Shown piece after piece: positions 45,741 to 56,647 of a stretch of DNA of 64,000 nucleotides. Position 1 is the first letter of the stretch; each line of letters starts with the position of its first letter. Below the pieces are notes generated by a model. It searched no databases and was not told the DNA's origin. It was given only the letters and a program-made list of their open reading frames with translations. The translations under genes and the position numbers were made by a program. The stretch is from Roridomyces roridus (Eukaryota > Basidiomycota > Agaricomycetes > Agaricales > Mycenaceae): the NCBI GenBank assembly GCA_029378245.1, contig JARKIF010000062.1, positions 62,001-126,000 on the forward strand. The letters run 5' to 3'.

Positions 45741-47541
45741 ATGCTACGTCTAGGTGAGCATCACGGAAGTTAAATCATAAATCGTTCACCAAACAGGAGA
45801 AAGGAACCGCGCCTTTTCTTCTTTCAATCCTCGCCCTGTTCTTTTTATTTAGCGGCCTACGTGCGTGGATTGGACTATCCTTTATTTGCTAGCTCATAGA
45901 AATCCTCTTGCAGATGTTCAAGCTCATCCCACCCCGCCCCAGATTTCCAGGCGAAATCCGAGCACAGATGGCCCCGCGATGTTGACTGCGTCCTGGATCT
46001 GGGCAGCGGACACCAACGGCGCAGCCATAACCACCCCCGGCAACGTCGCTTTTCTGAGAAGGTTCACCGCGCCCGCAGGCAAGCTGGCGTCCACCGCTGT
46101 GATATCCATGACGGCTGTGGACAACTTTTATCTCTGGGTGAACGGTCAGCCGATCGGAGCCTCGAGCCCACAACCGGACCAGTGGAAGACCGCCCAGGTC
46201 TTCACGGCTGCCTTGAATGCCACGACGGAAAACGACTTTTCTGTCCTGGTCGCGAATAGTGGTGATTCCGCGGAACCAGAGGCAGGACTGTTAGCTGCTA
46301 TTACAATCTTCTACTCGGATGGGACGAACACTACCCTCGTCTCGGACAATGAGTGGCTGGCATCACCAACTATACCGTCCAATTTCCCCTATCCCTCGAC
46401 CTTTCCCGCTGCTGCGGTCATAGCACCGTATGGCTCTGGGCCCTGGGGACAGAATGTCATCGTTCCTCTCCCCGGCCCGTCAACACTAAACCTCTCTGCG
46501 AGTACTTGGATTTGGTCGGTGGCCGGCGCAGACACAGCAGCGCCCGCCGGCCTCGTTGGATTTCGACGAACGATCTCGACTCCAACGGGCAAGAGCGCCC
46601 AGTCCGCCACCATCCTCCTCACAGTTGACAACAGTTTCCTTCTTTATTTAAACGGCCAATACGTCGGCGCCCCTCCCAACATTGGGGCTTTGCAAATCTG
46701 GCAAACTGCGCAGCGCTTCAACGTCACTTTGAATCCCACCGTGAATATATTCACTGTTCAAGCCCGCAACGACGTAAAAGCCGGGACCACTACGCAAACA
46801 AGTGCGGGCTTCATCGCTGCGATTCAAGTTTTCTACGCCGACGGATCAAGCGATATCATTCGCACGGATTCATCGTGGCTCAATAGCCCTGGTGATTTCA
46901 CAGATGTGGGAACCTTTCTCAGCACAGCCGACACCCTGCTCAGCAATTCGACTGAGCTGGGGCTCTATGGATTGGCTCCCTGGAATGGGGTCAACATCGC
47001 CGATGCACTAGACGATGCGAATGTTCCTCAGGCGCCTTTTGGCGGCACTACCACGCCATCGTCGTCGTCTCCGTCCTCGACGTCATCCACTAGTTCGTCA
47101 CATCCTCGCGATGTACCTATAGCCGCGATCCTTGGCTCGGTTCTCGGGGTGGTCGTCCTCGTAGCGCTGGTCGTGATTGCCATACTCTGGCGGCGAAGGC
47201 ACCGACAGTCGTTGGGCGCGCTGAATGAGAGGACGGCGGCGCGGTCGTTTGACGCCCTTTTGTCGACCTCCGAGCACGCTGCGGCAACTCCTGTCGCTTT
47301 CAACTCAGCGGCACCCTCCTCCTCGTCTTTGGCCGCTGCCTCTCACAGTGCCAGTGCCAGTGGTTCCGCGGGCCCGAGTTCCGGTATTCCCCCCCAACCC
47401 CAACCAAGACCTATAACTGCAGCGCACCGTCGAAAAGCTGATGAGGTGATGGTCCAGAGGATGAATGGCGGGGGTGGTGTCGCGGATGTTGCGTATGCGG
47501 AAGAGTTGGCGCCGCCCCCCAGGTATTCAGTTACGAATTGA
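45741..47541 (+). CDS. Type I membrane protein with duplicated lectin-like ectodomain
   Basis: Splicing a 13-nt first exon (45741-45753) and a 57-nt second exon (45804-45860) to the long exon (45914-47541) gives 565 residues and creates a signal peptide (PFLLSILALFFLFSGL). The ectodomain holds two copies of a ~150-residue beta-rich unit, each opening with (A)S(T)WIW and containing an (L)(W/Y)(V/L)NGQ(P/Y)(I/V)GA turn. They resemble galactose-binding-like folds of glycosidase accessory domains. A Ser/Thr-rich stalk, one membrane helix (AAILGSVLGVVVLVALVVIAIL), a basic stop-transfer and a ~90-residue cytoplasmic tail with PPRY follow. The frame opening at the GTG at 45865 lacks an ATG and signal peptide. 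Function is unknown; a wall-sensor or adhesin role is inference. Confidence 0.65.
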
Positions 47542-48039
47542 ATATTGGAGTTCGTAGTTCACTCAGGATCAAATACTCTTTTAACTTATTCTATCATGGC
47601 TGCAAATCCCGCTCCCGGAAACCTCGAGTCCACCACGCGTCACGACCAGGACAGCCAAGCCCGCTCGAGTTTCGCCCAGTGTTGATCGGCTGTCAAGCGC
47701 CTAACAAAAATGGGGAGGCGACTGCGGGCGGTTGCGGGTGTTGTGAGGTCGAGGTCGAGGGAACACCCTCGTGTCCGGGCGAACAGCAGCGGCGAACTTT
47801 CAAGTCCGAGTAGCAGCTAATATTGGTCAGTGTTCGCCCGCTACTACAATTGCATTGAAGATCACGGCCTTCCTAAAATAAGGGCCGTTCCTGCTTGCCC
47901 CACAGATGATAAGAGATCTATCAAAGATCTTCCGCTTGAGCATTTTCCGTCTCGTTGATTCGTTCATCGTTGCTACACAGTCATTCCACGAGGCCGATGT
48001 ACATACACAATAAATACTCGTTCACGAGACTTACACTCC
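47542..48039. other. Intergenic region
   Basis: About 500 bp. A GAGGTCGAGGTCGAGG tandem lies near 47745. No gene is supported. Confidence 0.4.
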
Positions 48040-48696
48040 ATGTCACTTCAGCCCGCTCGTCCTATCCCCCAGCGATCCTCCTCCCTCCAAGTGCGACTCC
48101 CACGAGCTCGGCCCTTGCCTACTCCACCGGTGCCCTTGCGTATTGTGCCGCGACGAAGGGCCTCCTCTGCGGGTGCCTTCATAGATGAAGCACCCCAACC
48201 TGGCCCACAACCAAAAACCAAGAAACCTCGGGGCCGATTCTACATCGTTAATCCCAGCGAATCGCCCATTTCACCCATTTCTCCGCCATTTCCCCCATTG
48301 GCGCTGAATGTGATTCCTGCCACCCCGTTACCGCCACCCACACCCGGCGCCATGTCCGAGTCTTGGGATCCCGCGGCGCTGGATTCCTCTGGCGAGAAAG
48401 AAAAACGGCATCGCCGGTTGGCTAGGTCTGTGAGCTCGGTGCCGGACCATGTACTGGCTGAGCTTCGCGGAATGACTACGCCTTTGCCTCATGAAGCGCC
48501 ATCAATATACAAGGAGCCAGGGAAGGACGAGAGCGAGCCTGACGACTTAGGTGAAGAAGAGGAGGAGGAATACTCTTGGGTTGTGACGACCGCAACACGC
48601 GTTGCTCGGCCGACCGAGTCTTTGAGATGGGTGGAGGAGCTAGGAGGAGATCGGTGGATTGTGGATAGATATTCGTCTGTGTTGCGAGCGTTGTGA
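48040..48696 (+). CDS. Hypothetical protein, disordered N-terminus with conserved-looking end
   Basis: A 218-codon intronless ORF starting MSLQPARPIPQRSS. The first half is rich in Pro, Arg and Ser. A short Asp/Glu-rich run (EEEEEE) precedes a compact C-terminal segment, ESLRWVEELGGDRWIVDRY, which looks structured. The segment GRFYIVNPS near residue 65 may be a second motif. I recognise no family. The start ATG is first in frame, follows the pyrimidine-rich promoter, and stop is TGA. Codon use resembles neighbours. Confidence 0.55.
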   Translation: MSLQPARPIPQRSSSLQVRLPRARPLPTPPVPLRIVPRRRASSAGAFIDEAPQPGPQPKTKKPRGRFYIVNPSESPISPISPPFPPLALNVIPATPLPPPTPGAMSESWDPAALDSSGEKEKRHRRLARSVSSVPDHVLAELRGMTTPLPHEAPSIYKEPGKDESEPDDLGEEEEEEYSWVVTTATRVARPTESLRWVEELGGDRWIVDRYSSVLRAL

Positions 48697-48925
48697 TTCG
48701 TGCTTCCCTTGAACATTCTAGACCACAACTTTAACGAGCGTCAAGCCAACGGAAAACACTTCGCCGGACTGTAGACTTGAGCACTCTGCTCCTGAATTAG
48801 GCGTGGACCGTGACCGCGAGTAATTAGAAATTGCCAAATATGGGTGTTGGAGTAGTAGCCAAGTTTGGCAGTCTCCATCACGGGGCGGCTTCCATGCCTT
48901 TTGCACCTTGCTTGCAACGACGACC

Positions 48926-50983
48926 ATGTCGCCACAACATATCGCCCCTTATCTCACTCACCTCGTTTCTCACCACGGCCAGTTGACTCTGGTCCCGCCA
49001 GATAGCAGCGGAAGAAGGAGGAAGGCCAGAGAGGAACGGCCTACTGACACCGCTTCCTCGAGAGTCTCGCGTCGTAGCAGTAGGCCTATTCAGGCGGATG
49101 ATTGTGCGTGTCCCGCACAATCCCTGGGTGTCCTGTTGATTTGTGCGTTGAGCAGATGACATCCCGGACTACCCTCCACCATCATTCCAGGAGGCCATCC
49201 TGACCCCACCAGTGTCCGTGTGTCCGAGTACCACGACTTTGGGGCAATTCACGACACCTGTACCCTCGCGCCATGCCTCCAACTCTGACTCTGACTCTGA
49301 ATCCGATGACACTTCACTCGATATCGTCGATCCAGGACATTCCCCACCGCGTGCTTCACCCGTCCCTCGCGGTCGTGGTATCCTCGATTCTGATTCTGAC
49401 AATCAACCACGAACGCCGAGCCGTCGACCGTCCAGGAGACATCTGTCGCTCTCGCCGCTCCGAACCTTGTTTCCTTCCCGGAACACCGGCCAAAACGCGC
49501 CTTCACCGCAATCCCTCGCGTTTTCTCGAACCTCGCCATTCTTCCGTAGCACCACATCGTTGCGTAATTTAACAGCAGACTCACCGCCTTCGCCGTCGGT
49601 GCAAAGCGAGAATTCGCTCGGTTCTCGGCGTTTCTTCGCCCACAAAGGCAAAGAACGTGGGCCTGCAGAGTCCTTGACATCATGGGAGATCGTCGAGTCC
49701 ATGTTACCAGAAGACTTGTCGCAACGAGAAGAGTCTGTTGCGCAAGAGTCTGCGGTAAATGCATCTCCAGTCTCATCCGCCCCTCATCCACTATCCGAGA
49801 GGGACCGACGGACTAAAATCAAGAACTGGAGACCACCAGTACGGGAGCGCAGGCGCCCTGTGCCGCCTCCCCCGCCTCCTCCAGTCACTTTCCCCTCCGC
49901 TCCAGGGGAAGCTCCCCCGATTGTTACCGTTCGGACACGGAAACCTCCACCCCCGCCACCTCCCAAAAAGAAGCCTGCACCTGTTGCCTCACCTTTGCGG
50001 GCCACGGCTGGTCCGAGCGCATTACAAGACCTCGACTTGGACCGCGCCTTGCAGACACCCCTTCCCTCGACGCCTGTTGCTGGCTCACCGACGTCGTTCT
50101 TTGCATTCTCTGAGGAGAATGCTCCTCATCTTAATGCGACATCTCTTAACAGTCCTCAGTCTTCGCTAGAGAACAGCGAACACACGGGCCGCCTACCACC
50201 GCCGCCACCGCCACCGCCACCTCCACCGAATCATCATTACCCAGGACGCCCTCTTCCCCGGCGCCCTCGTCTTGTTGTGGATTCGACGTACGCCCCTCAT
50301 CCCGCCCAACTGCTGTCTCCTGTGCCGAGTGTACCAGAGGGGCTGTTAATTGATCTGAATGAAGTGCCCATGGACGCTTCATCGCAATCCATGCCCTCCG
50401 CCAGCATCTCGGCTGATTTAAACCAACTTCAGCCCCCACTCCCAGCAGAAATGCAGCGGAGTTCGTCCGCGTCATCCGTGGACCTGGCACCTCCAAGCTC
50501 ATCCGAGTTTATGGAAGTCACGGATTTGGATGTTCTCATTGCGCGGCTTGAGAACGACCAGCATGATGGAGCGAACTATGATGTATGTAAAGATTTATGT
50601 CTACGATCCTCGCTGAGTATTCGCAGGCGCTTTTACTTGTTTCAGAGTTCATTGGCCCCGCTTCACCTGTCCGGGCCATAGGTCCGCGGCCGGCATCGCC
50701 TTCCCGGGTGAGCCGCCCGGCCGGGCCGAAGCCATCCGCTCTGTTATCTGGGCAAATCGAAGTCTTGCGCCGGCGCACGACGAAAGACGGGCGCGTCAAG
50801 CTCAAGCTCGCTCTGCTCGGCGTGGCTGTCGATCGGTGTGGCATTTGTATGACGCAGTTCAAGAATGCGGATCATGCGAGGATGATTGATGTTTGCAAGC
50901 ATGCGTTCCATGAGCGATGTCTTGCGAGGTGGGTGATGAGGAGTCGGACGTGTCCGCTTTGTAGGATTGGATTGAGTTGTTGA
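48926..50983 (+). CDS. RING-H2 finger protein with long disordered proline-rich region
   Basis: Three exons. Exon 1 (MSPQHIAPYLTH...) splices to a very long Ser/Pro-rich exon with a PPPSF motif and several poly-Pro runs that could bind SH3 or profilin, then to a last exon. Its end carries the RING-H2 signature CGICMTQF, then DVCKHAFHERCLARW and TCPLCRIG, that is C-x2-C ... C-x-H-x2-H-x2-C ... C-x2-C. RING-H2 proteins usually act as E3 ubiquitin ligases. The partner is unknown. About 610 residues in total. The RING sits at the extreme C-terminus. Stop at 50981-50983. Confidence 0.75.
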
Positions 50984-51199
50984 ATGGAATGTTGGAGGGG
51001 ATATGGCTTATGCCTATGAGGATCTTTTGCATTTGACTATGCATATACACGCATGTACATGGACATGTAGATAGCTTTGCTATGTAGCAATTACTCAGTT
51101 GTATCGTCAATCAGTCAGCCGTGCATGTATGTTATCAAATCCATGTCTGTATTGATCATACTACGGGTTTACACTACGAAAAAAAAAGTCCTAGGCTGA

Positions 51200-51715
51200 C
51201 TACTGATAATCCTAAGAAACGTCTGGATCAATTTAGTTTGAAGGCAGATTCGAAAAGATACGTACGGGTGCGGGGATGTGGCCTTCCAGCAACTGCTCGG
51301 CCTCGGCGGGGTTGAAAGCCGGATTATGGTGATGGTGGTGGTGACCATGGTCAGGATACTTGAAATCTCCCCCCGCGAACCAACGATGTCCACCACGGAA
51401 GTGCGGCATCCCACCACCGCCAGGACCACCGCGCTTGAGCATCTTCTTCATCCGCCTGACTTTGCGCGCAAGAACGAACAAGGGGATCGCGCAAATGAGA
51501 ATGCCGAGGAAAATCCCAAAGAGCGTCGCTCCGAGCGGGCCTGGAGGTTTAAAGTGGTGGTGGCCTTCGGGGATGATTTCGCAATGCTGCCACTGCGGGT
51601 GATGAGGAGGAGGAGGGAGCGTGGAGTTGGGCTGGTGGTGGTGGTCACCAAGCGTCGAGTTCGGGTGGTGGTGGCCACCGGGAGGGCCGTTGTGGCAGAG
51701 GATGCGTGCTTTCAT
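51200..51715 (-). CDS. Small histidine-rich membrane protein
   Basis: From ATG 51715 the protein is about 155 residues. The N-terminal part has clustered His/Pro (GGHHHPNS, DHHHQPNS, PPPPHHPQ). One hydrophobic helix follows (GATLFGIFLGILICAIPLFVL) and then a basic patch. The last part holds HGHHHHHHN. A His-rich two-sided arrangement suggests metal binding or transport aid, but no family is recognised. The ATG at 51802 is rejected because a TATA-like box (51759-51766) lies between. A donor GTACGT near 51254 and acceptor before GATTATCAG give a short last exon ending at 51200; without splicing the stop is at 51233. Confidence 0.5.
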
Positions 51716-51758
51716 GAGGCGAGAAATTGAGTAGTAGAATAATGTGACAAGGATCGCG

Positions 51759-51766
51759 TTTAAATA
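51759..51766 (-). promoter_or_regulatory. TATA-like box of the His-rich protein gene
   Basis: On the minus strand, TATTTAAA lies 44 nt upstream of the ATG at 51715, at the usual distance for a TATA element with a short 5' UTR. It decides the start codon choice. Confidence 0.4.
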
Positions 51767-51984
51767 GGCAGAGCTGCTGGTCCGTGCGATCGGCCGCAGC
51801 AACTGCAGAACCGTTCGTCCGACATACCGCGAGCTGCGGGGGATGAACTTGCATGCACTCCTAGACGTCGCAGAAATAGAACGAAAGAAATATATGTGGT
51901 CTATAATAGGACAAGGTCATCGTTGGAAATCAGCCCGCCTTGAAAAAGAAAATGAGTGCAAGTGCGAGAGCAAGATCAAGAAAC

Positions 51985-54556
51985 TTACATTCGAAGAGTG
52001 TCGTATATAAACTTGTAACTCTTCAAATTCCCCTTCAGCCGTCGAACATCCACACTATGTGTGTCCTTCAAACGATCGAGACGCGTTAGTTCGACGGAGA
52101 ACCGGACTTCATCTCCAACATCTTCCGAAGCGTCCCCATAAACGGTATCCGAACGCAGCGTCTGCTCGCCTGATAGGGCGCTGCTGCTGTTGCCCGGGTC
52201 ATTCTCGGGTGGAGGGGCGGCCCTTGCCGGGGATGGCTGTCGGCGTCCGAGAACGCCCAAAAACACGCGACTGCCACCACCGACAGGAGCATCACTCACG
52301 TCCCTCCTGTCGCGCCGTTTGGCTGGCCGTGAGCACCGATACTTGTAATCACCCTCCACCTCAACATCCATCCCCATTTCCGAGAGAACCTCCGACAAGT
52401 ACCGCATAACTTCCGGCGGCTTTCCAGCCGTAATCATTTCTTGGTCGACAGCGCCATGGTGAACACGAGGAGCGGATTTGCTGCCTCCGGTAGAGGATCC
52501 AGTGACGCCAGCAGATCGTCTGAATAGAGAGGTGATGGACACCGCAGATGTCGTGCGTTGCCGATGCTCTGTAGTCCCCGGTGTAACGAGGAAGGGCCCT
52601 CCAGGTGACTGCGGAGGCATCTTGGAGGGAACACTCGCAACGGAAACCGAGGAAGCTGCAGCCGATGCTGGAGCTGTGGCAGGGGACAGACCGCCGCCCG
52701 TGAGAGATCGCCGCCCTCGACGAAACCATTGCATGACCTTGTTTGGTTTACCGGAACTACTAGGTGGCTCGGGATCGACAGACGGTTGTTTCGTCGTATT
52801 GGCTGGCGAGTCGACGACTATCGGAGCAAGTAGAGTTCTTGCCCTGTTCCGGCCAGATGTACCGGTGTCGGGGCGAGATTGAGCAGGTGGATTTTGCTTG
52901 TAAATCGTCTCGAAACCTCGTTGTGTTTGCGGCGGGGTGCTGAAGAAAGTGTTCTCATCCATAGCCTTGCCATTCCGCCCAGATGAAAACACATCGACCG
53001 GAGGTTCCGAAATTGAGGTGGGAAGCAACGCCCTAACATCCGGCTTTACAGCGGGCGAGCGGCCTATTCTTCGTTGCCAATCTTTCGTCGGGCTGCTGCT
53101 TGGGACAAATGACTCCTCCGTGTCTGTCCCGAAGGGACGGGTCGCTGGAGGAGTAGCCGTCGCAGGCGGCGTACGCGCCCGGCCATCCTGCGTCTTGCGT
53201 CGCTCTTCGTACTCCATCTGAATCGTATGCCTCTCCTTGCGCGGGTCCTCCCACTCCTTCCCTTTGGCGCGTTGTCTCTTCGGACTGCCCACCATATCTT
53301 TCAATGAACCGTCCACCTGCACGAATGGGTCCCACTCGGCGTCCTCGATCGAAGTTCGTTGTTGTTTTCGACTTCGACCGGGACTGCGAGAAGACGCCTG
53401 GGCCGAGGAACTCCCGGCTTGGTTGACCCGGCGCCGGTAAGCCAGCCGCCGCGCCGTCGGGTTGTCTTCCGCTAGCCGCTCAAGCTCCATAGCGGTGAGT
53501 GAGAAAACAATGGTAAGATCCCGACCATGCATGGTAAACCATGGGTGGCGCATGACAGTGGGTAGGTCGGCGCGCCGCTGTGGATCTGGCACGAGCATCA
53601 AGCTCAGGAGATCGCAGACCGTCTCCGAGAGGTGTTCTGGGAAGGAGAGAGGGGTGCGGGAAATATACGCATAGAGTTTCGTGATATCGTTCCCGTCCGG
53701 ATTTGTGGGGTCGTCATCAAAGGGCAGATACCCGGCACACATTGCGAATAGGATGACACCGGCGGACCACACGTCCGCGGCAGTGCCTACGTATAGGCCC
53801 TCACTATTGACAAGCTCCGGAGCAGCATAACAGGGCGAGCCGCACATTGTCTCCATCAAGTCGTTCTTGTTATGACTGAAGCGGTTTGCGAACCCGAAAT
53901 CGGTGATCAAGAGGTTACGATTTCGGTCGAGCAGGAGGTTCTCGAGTTTGAGATCTCGGTGGACGATATTCTTTGAATGCATGTACCAGACACCGGATAT
54001 AAGTTGAGTGAAGAGCCTGCAAGCGTCTCGCTCTTTGAGGTAGCGATGGGCAAGTATATGATCAAAGAGCTCGCCACCCGAGGCGTACTCGATGATGATA
54101 CCGAAATATTTGTCCGTCTCGACTACATCGTAAAGTCGTACGATGTTCGGGTGTTTGAGCATCTGCAGACTCGATGTAAGAACCTGGAAGGGTCGCGAAA
54201 ACAAGCAGACGCACGTCTAATATCTCAATCTCCCTGGCTATTTTTGCCATCTTGCCCCCAGCGGCCTGCCTGCGGATGAGTTTGACCGCGACTTCTTCGC
54301 CGTACTTTGAATGTATTCCCAGTTTGACCTTTCCGAATTCGCCTTCGCCAAGGGTTTGGAGCATGAAGTACGCGCCGAATTTGGGAACAGGACGATTCGG
54401 ATGGTTGGCCCCCCATGCGACGACGGCGGGGTGCAAGAAGACGTCAGACGCCGGTGATGCCTCGTGTACTGACGGGTGGGTTCGGAGCTCGCGATCGACC
54501 GCGAGCGACGCCATTCGAGGCGTGCTGGTGAGTGGCGAAGGGTTCTGAAGGCTCAT
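51985..54556 (-). CDS. CAMK-family Ser/Thr kinase with C-terminal KA1 domain (Kin4-like)
   Basis: Start MSLQNPSPL at 54556. The kinase domain runs from ~55: glycine loop GEGEFGKVKLG, VAVKLI (Lys), intron, MLKHPNIVRLYDV, catalytic HRDLKLENLL, DFGFAN, and APELVNSEGLYVG. A long disordered Ser/Pro region follows, with QMEYEERR-type charged stretch. The C-terminus VRRLKGNLKSYKFIYDTLRM is a KA1-type domain, which binds acidic lipids and can autoinhibit. This layout is shared by fungal Kin4/Hsl1/Snf1-related kinases; the closest name (Kin4-like, spindle-position checkpoint) is a family guess. The stop at 51985 follows ATG-TAA. A donor inside it (GTAAGT) and an acceptor would extend the protein by six residues to about 51917. 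Confidence 0.75.
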
Positions 54557-55313
54557 GAGAGAGCGTGAAAGAAGGAGATAGTTCCGATTATGGTGAGGCG
54601 CGGCTTTTGGTCTCGATCCAAAGAAAGGTCTTTGGGCCGACCTTCTTTGAACCCACGGGCTGTGATACACGTGAAGACAGGGCAGATCAGCCTGGTGGTG
54701 GGAGGTAGGTCACTGCACAACATCAGGATGAGCCTAAATTGGGAGGAGAATCCGCCACCGACCACGGAGGGACTGCCAGACGCTAGCACGACTCTACCTC
54801 CAAGATCAGAAGCCTTTGGGAAGAATGAATCATGGACATACGGACCGAGATATGATGACATAGCATCTTCGACACGTATTCCATCGCCAAAGCACCAAAT
54901 TCAGGTCTTTACTTCGGCCAGCGACAACTGGGACACCCAAAGGACATTGTAGAAGGCAAGTTTCAAATTCGATTGCTGGCCGAAAATGGATGTTTGTCTG
55001 TCTTGACTCTCTTGTCTCGCCGATTTGAATTTGTCGGCTGAAGAGATCACCGTCCCATGCGCGCTGCTCCACCGTTCTGGACCGCGGTACACACTGGGCG
55101 TCTCGTAGTGCTGGGCGTCGTGGACGAGCCTCGAAATAGCTCGAAATTCTATTGTAACACTCTGGTCGTCGCGTCGTTCGCGTCATAGCCCTGATGCGTT
55201 ACCGATCCGTCGACAATCACGAAGGCCGGATATAATGTTTATTAGGAGGAAATATGTTTATCACCAAGGCATCAAAAGAACCACTCCGGCCTTGAGATGC
55301 TCTCTGCTCTTCC
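54557..55313. other. Divergent intergenic region
   Basis: About 757 bp between the divergent kinase and multipass-membrane genes. Several short frames occur, but none has a domain or a good start. Both promoters should be here. Confidence 0.4.
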
Positions 55314-56647
55314 ATGCCAGGCTTCAACTCCAGCGGAACCTTGACGCGCCTCCTCCTCGAAACCCTCTTCTGTGGCTTCTATTTCGTGCTCTTCCCGACC
55401 CTCATCTACCTCCGCATCGTCCGACGGCGCGGCCGGGACATCACCATCCCCCACAAGAGTACCGCGTTCTGGGTGTTCGTTGGCCTCATCGTCCAATTCA
55501 TCACAATAACGATCGTATGTTTCCACATTTTCCCCCTTGGACACACCTCGTATTCATTGTGTTTAGCACTGGATCGACACAATATGGGAAGCTTACCAGA
55601 CCGTTGTTGTTCTCGGTGGGGGCGACAGGGCTCTGGAATTCTTGCGAGACGTCTCCCGTCCCTCCTCGATCATTCAGATAACCACCTTCGTGGTAGCCTT
55701 TATCTTCACGGACGCCCTCGTTGTGCGTCATACTCATTTAGGCTCATAACCCGTTTTCATTTTCGCACCCAGATCCACCGGCTCTGGATTATATTCTCGC
55801 GCCAGGCCCTCCCTGTCATCGTTCCGCTCCTTCTTCTTGTGGTTCAAGCCATCACGGGAGGCGGGCTCATCAGCATTTATGCGGCGCCTAGCAAGAAGGT
55901 ACTCAATGTCGTGATCTTCCACGCCCTTGGCAATGGCTGGGTCACCGGCAGCCTCGTCTCGTCCATTCTGTGCGTCTGCCCTCTTACCATAGGGAGTTGA
56001 CTGACTGACGTCTACCTTTGCGGTTGCAGAATTAGCACGTACAGCACAGGTCTGTACATAACCTTGTCGTCAACTCGCTTGATTGACGTATTGACGGTGA
56101 ATTGCAGTAATGATATCGTGGAAAATTCTGTCTATACACAAAGCCCTGAGCAACTTGGACGCCCATGCCAGCGATGGGGTCAAACTTACAGTGCGTTTTC
56201 GTCGACCCTCGTCTCCCATCTAATCTATTCATAGTTTTTTCTCGCCGTCCTGGTGGAGAGTGCTGCCTTGCAAACGTACGCGTACTACTCCCCTTCATCT
56301 TGGCCCCCCGATTCACACATATGAACCATTATAGAGCCACCGCTTTCGCCATCCTCATTGCCTTCCAGCTGGACTTTATTGGCCAATCCATTCTCGTCCC
56401 TATCGCGCCATCAATATATGGCATCTCTAGTGTGCTAATACACATCCGAGTCGCACTGGGGTGGAGCCACGGGCCACGGGAGTCGGATGAGCAAGATACG
56501 ATACCCGCTCGGATCGAGTTTGCTACAGGGCAGACTACGACTGTCATGGGCACGGTCGACGAGAGGATGCATGAGGATTTGCGAGACCCTGAACTCGAGA
56601 TGAACGCTTATCCGTTGAGCAAACGACCACAGGACACGATACCCTGA
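55314..56647 (+). CDS. Multipass membrane protein of unknown function (7-TM-like, Agaricomycete type)
   Basis: Seven or eight exons assemble to ~330 residues with about seven hydrophobic segments, in order: LLLETLFCGFYFVLFPTLIY, FWVFVGLIVQFITITI, IIQITTFVVAFIFTDALV, LPVIVPLLLLVVQAITGGG, VTGSLVSSILISTYSTVMIS, FFLAVLVESAALQTA, and a last pair near SILVPIAPSIYGISSVLIH. The tail is hydrophilic and ends KRPQDTIP. The segment IHRLWIIFS following helix 3 is common in a large, uncharacterised mushroom membrane-protein family sometimes compared with receptors. No ligand or G-protein motif can be read. All joins keep frame; stop at 56645-56647. Confidence 0.65.

Noticed and set aside
45865..45913. GTG-initiated long ORF start of the membrane protein
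   Set aside because: Not an ATG, and splicing of two upstream exons yields a signal peptide.
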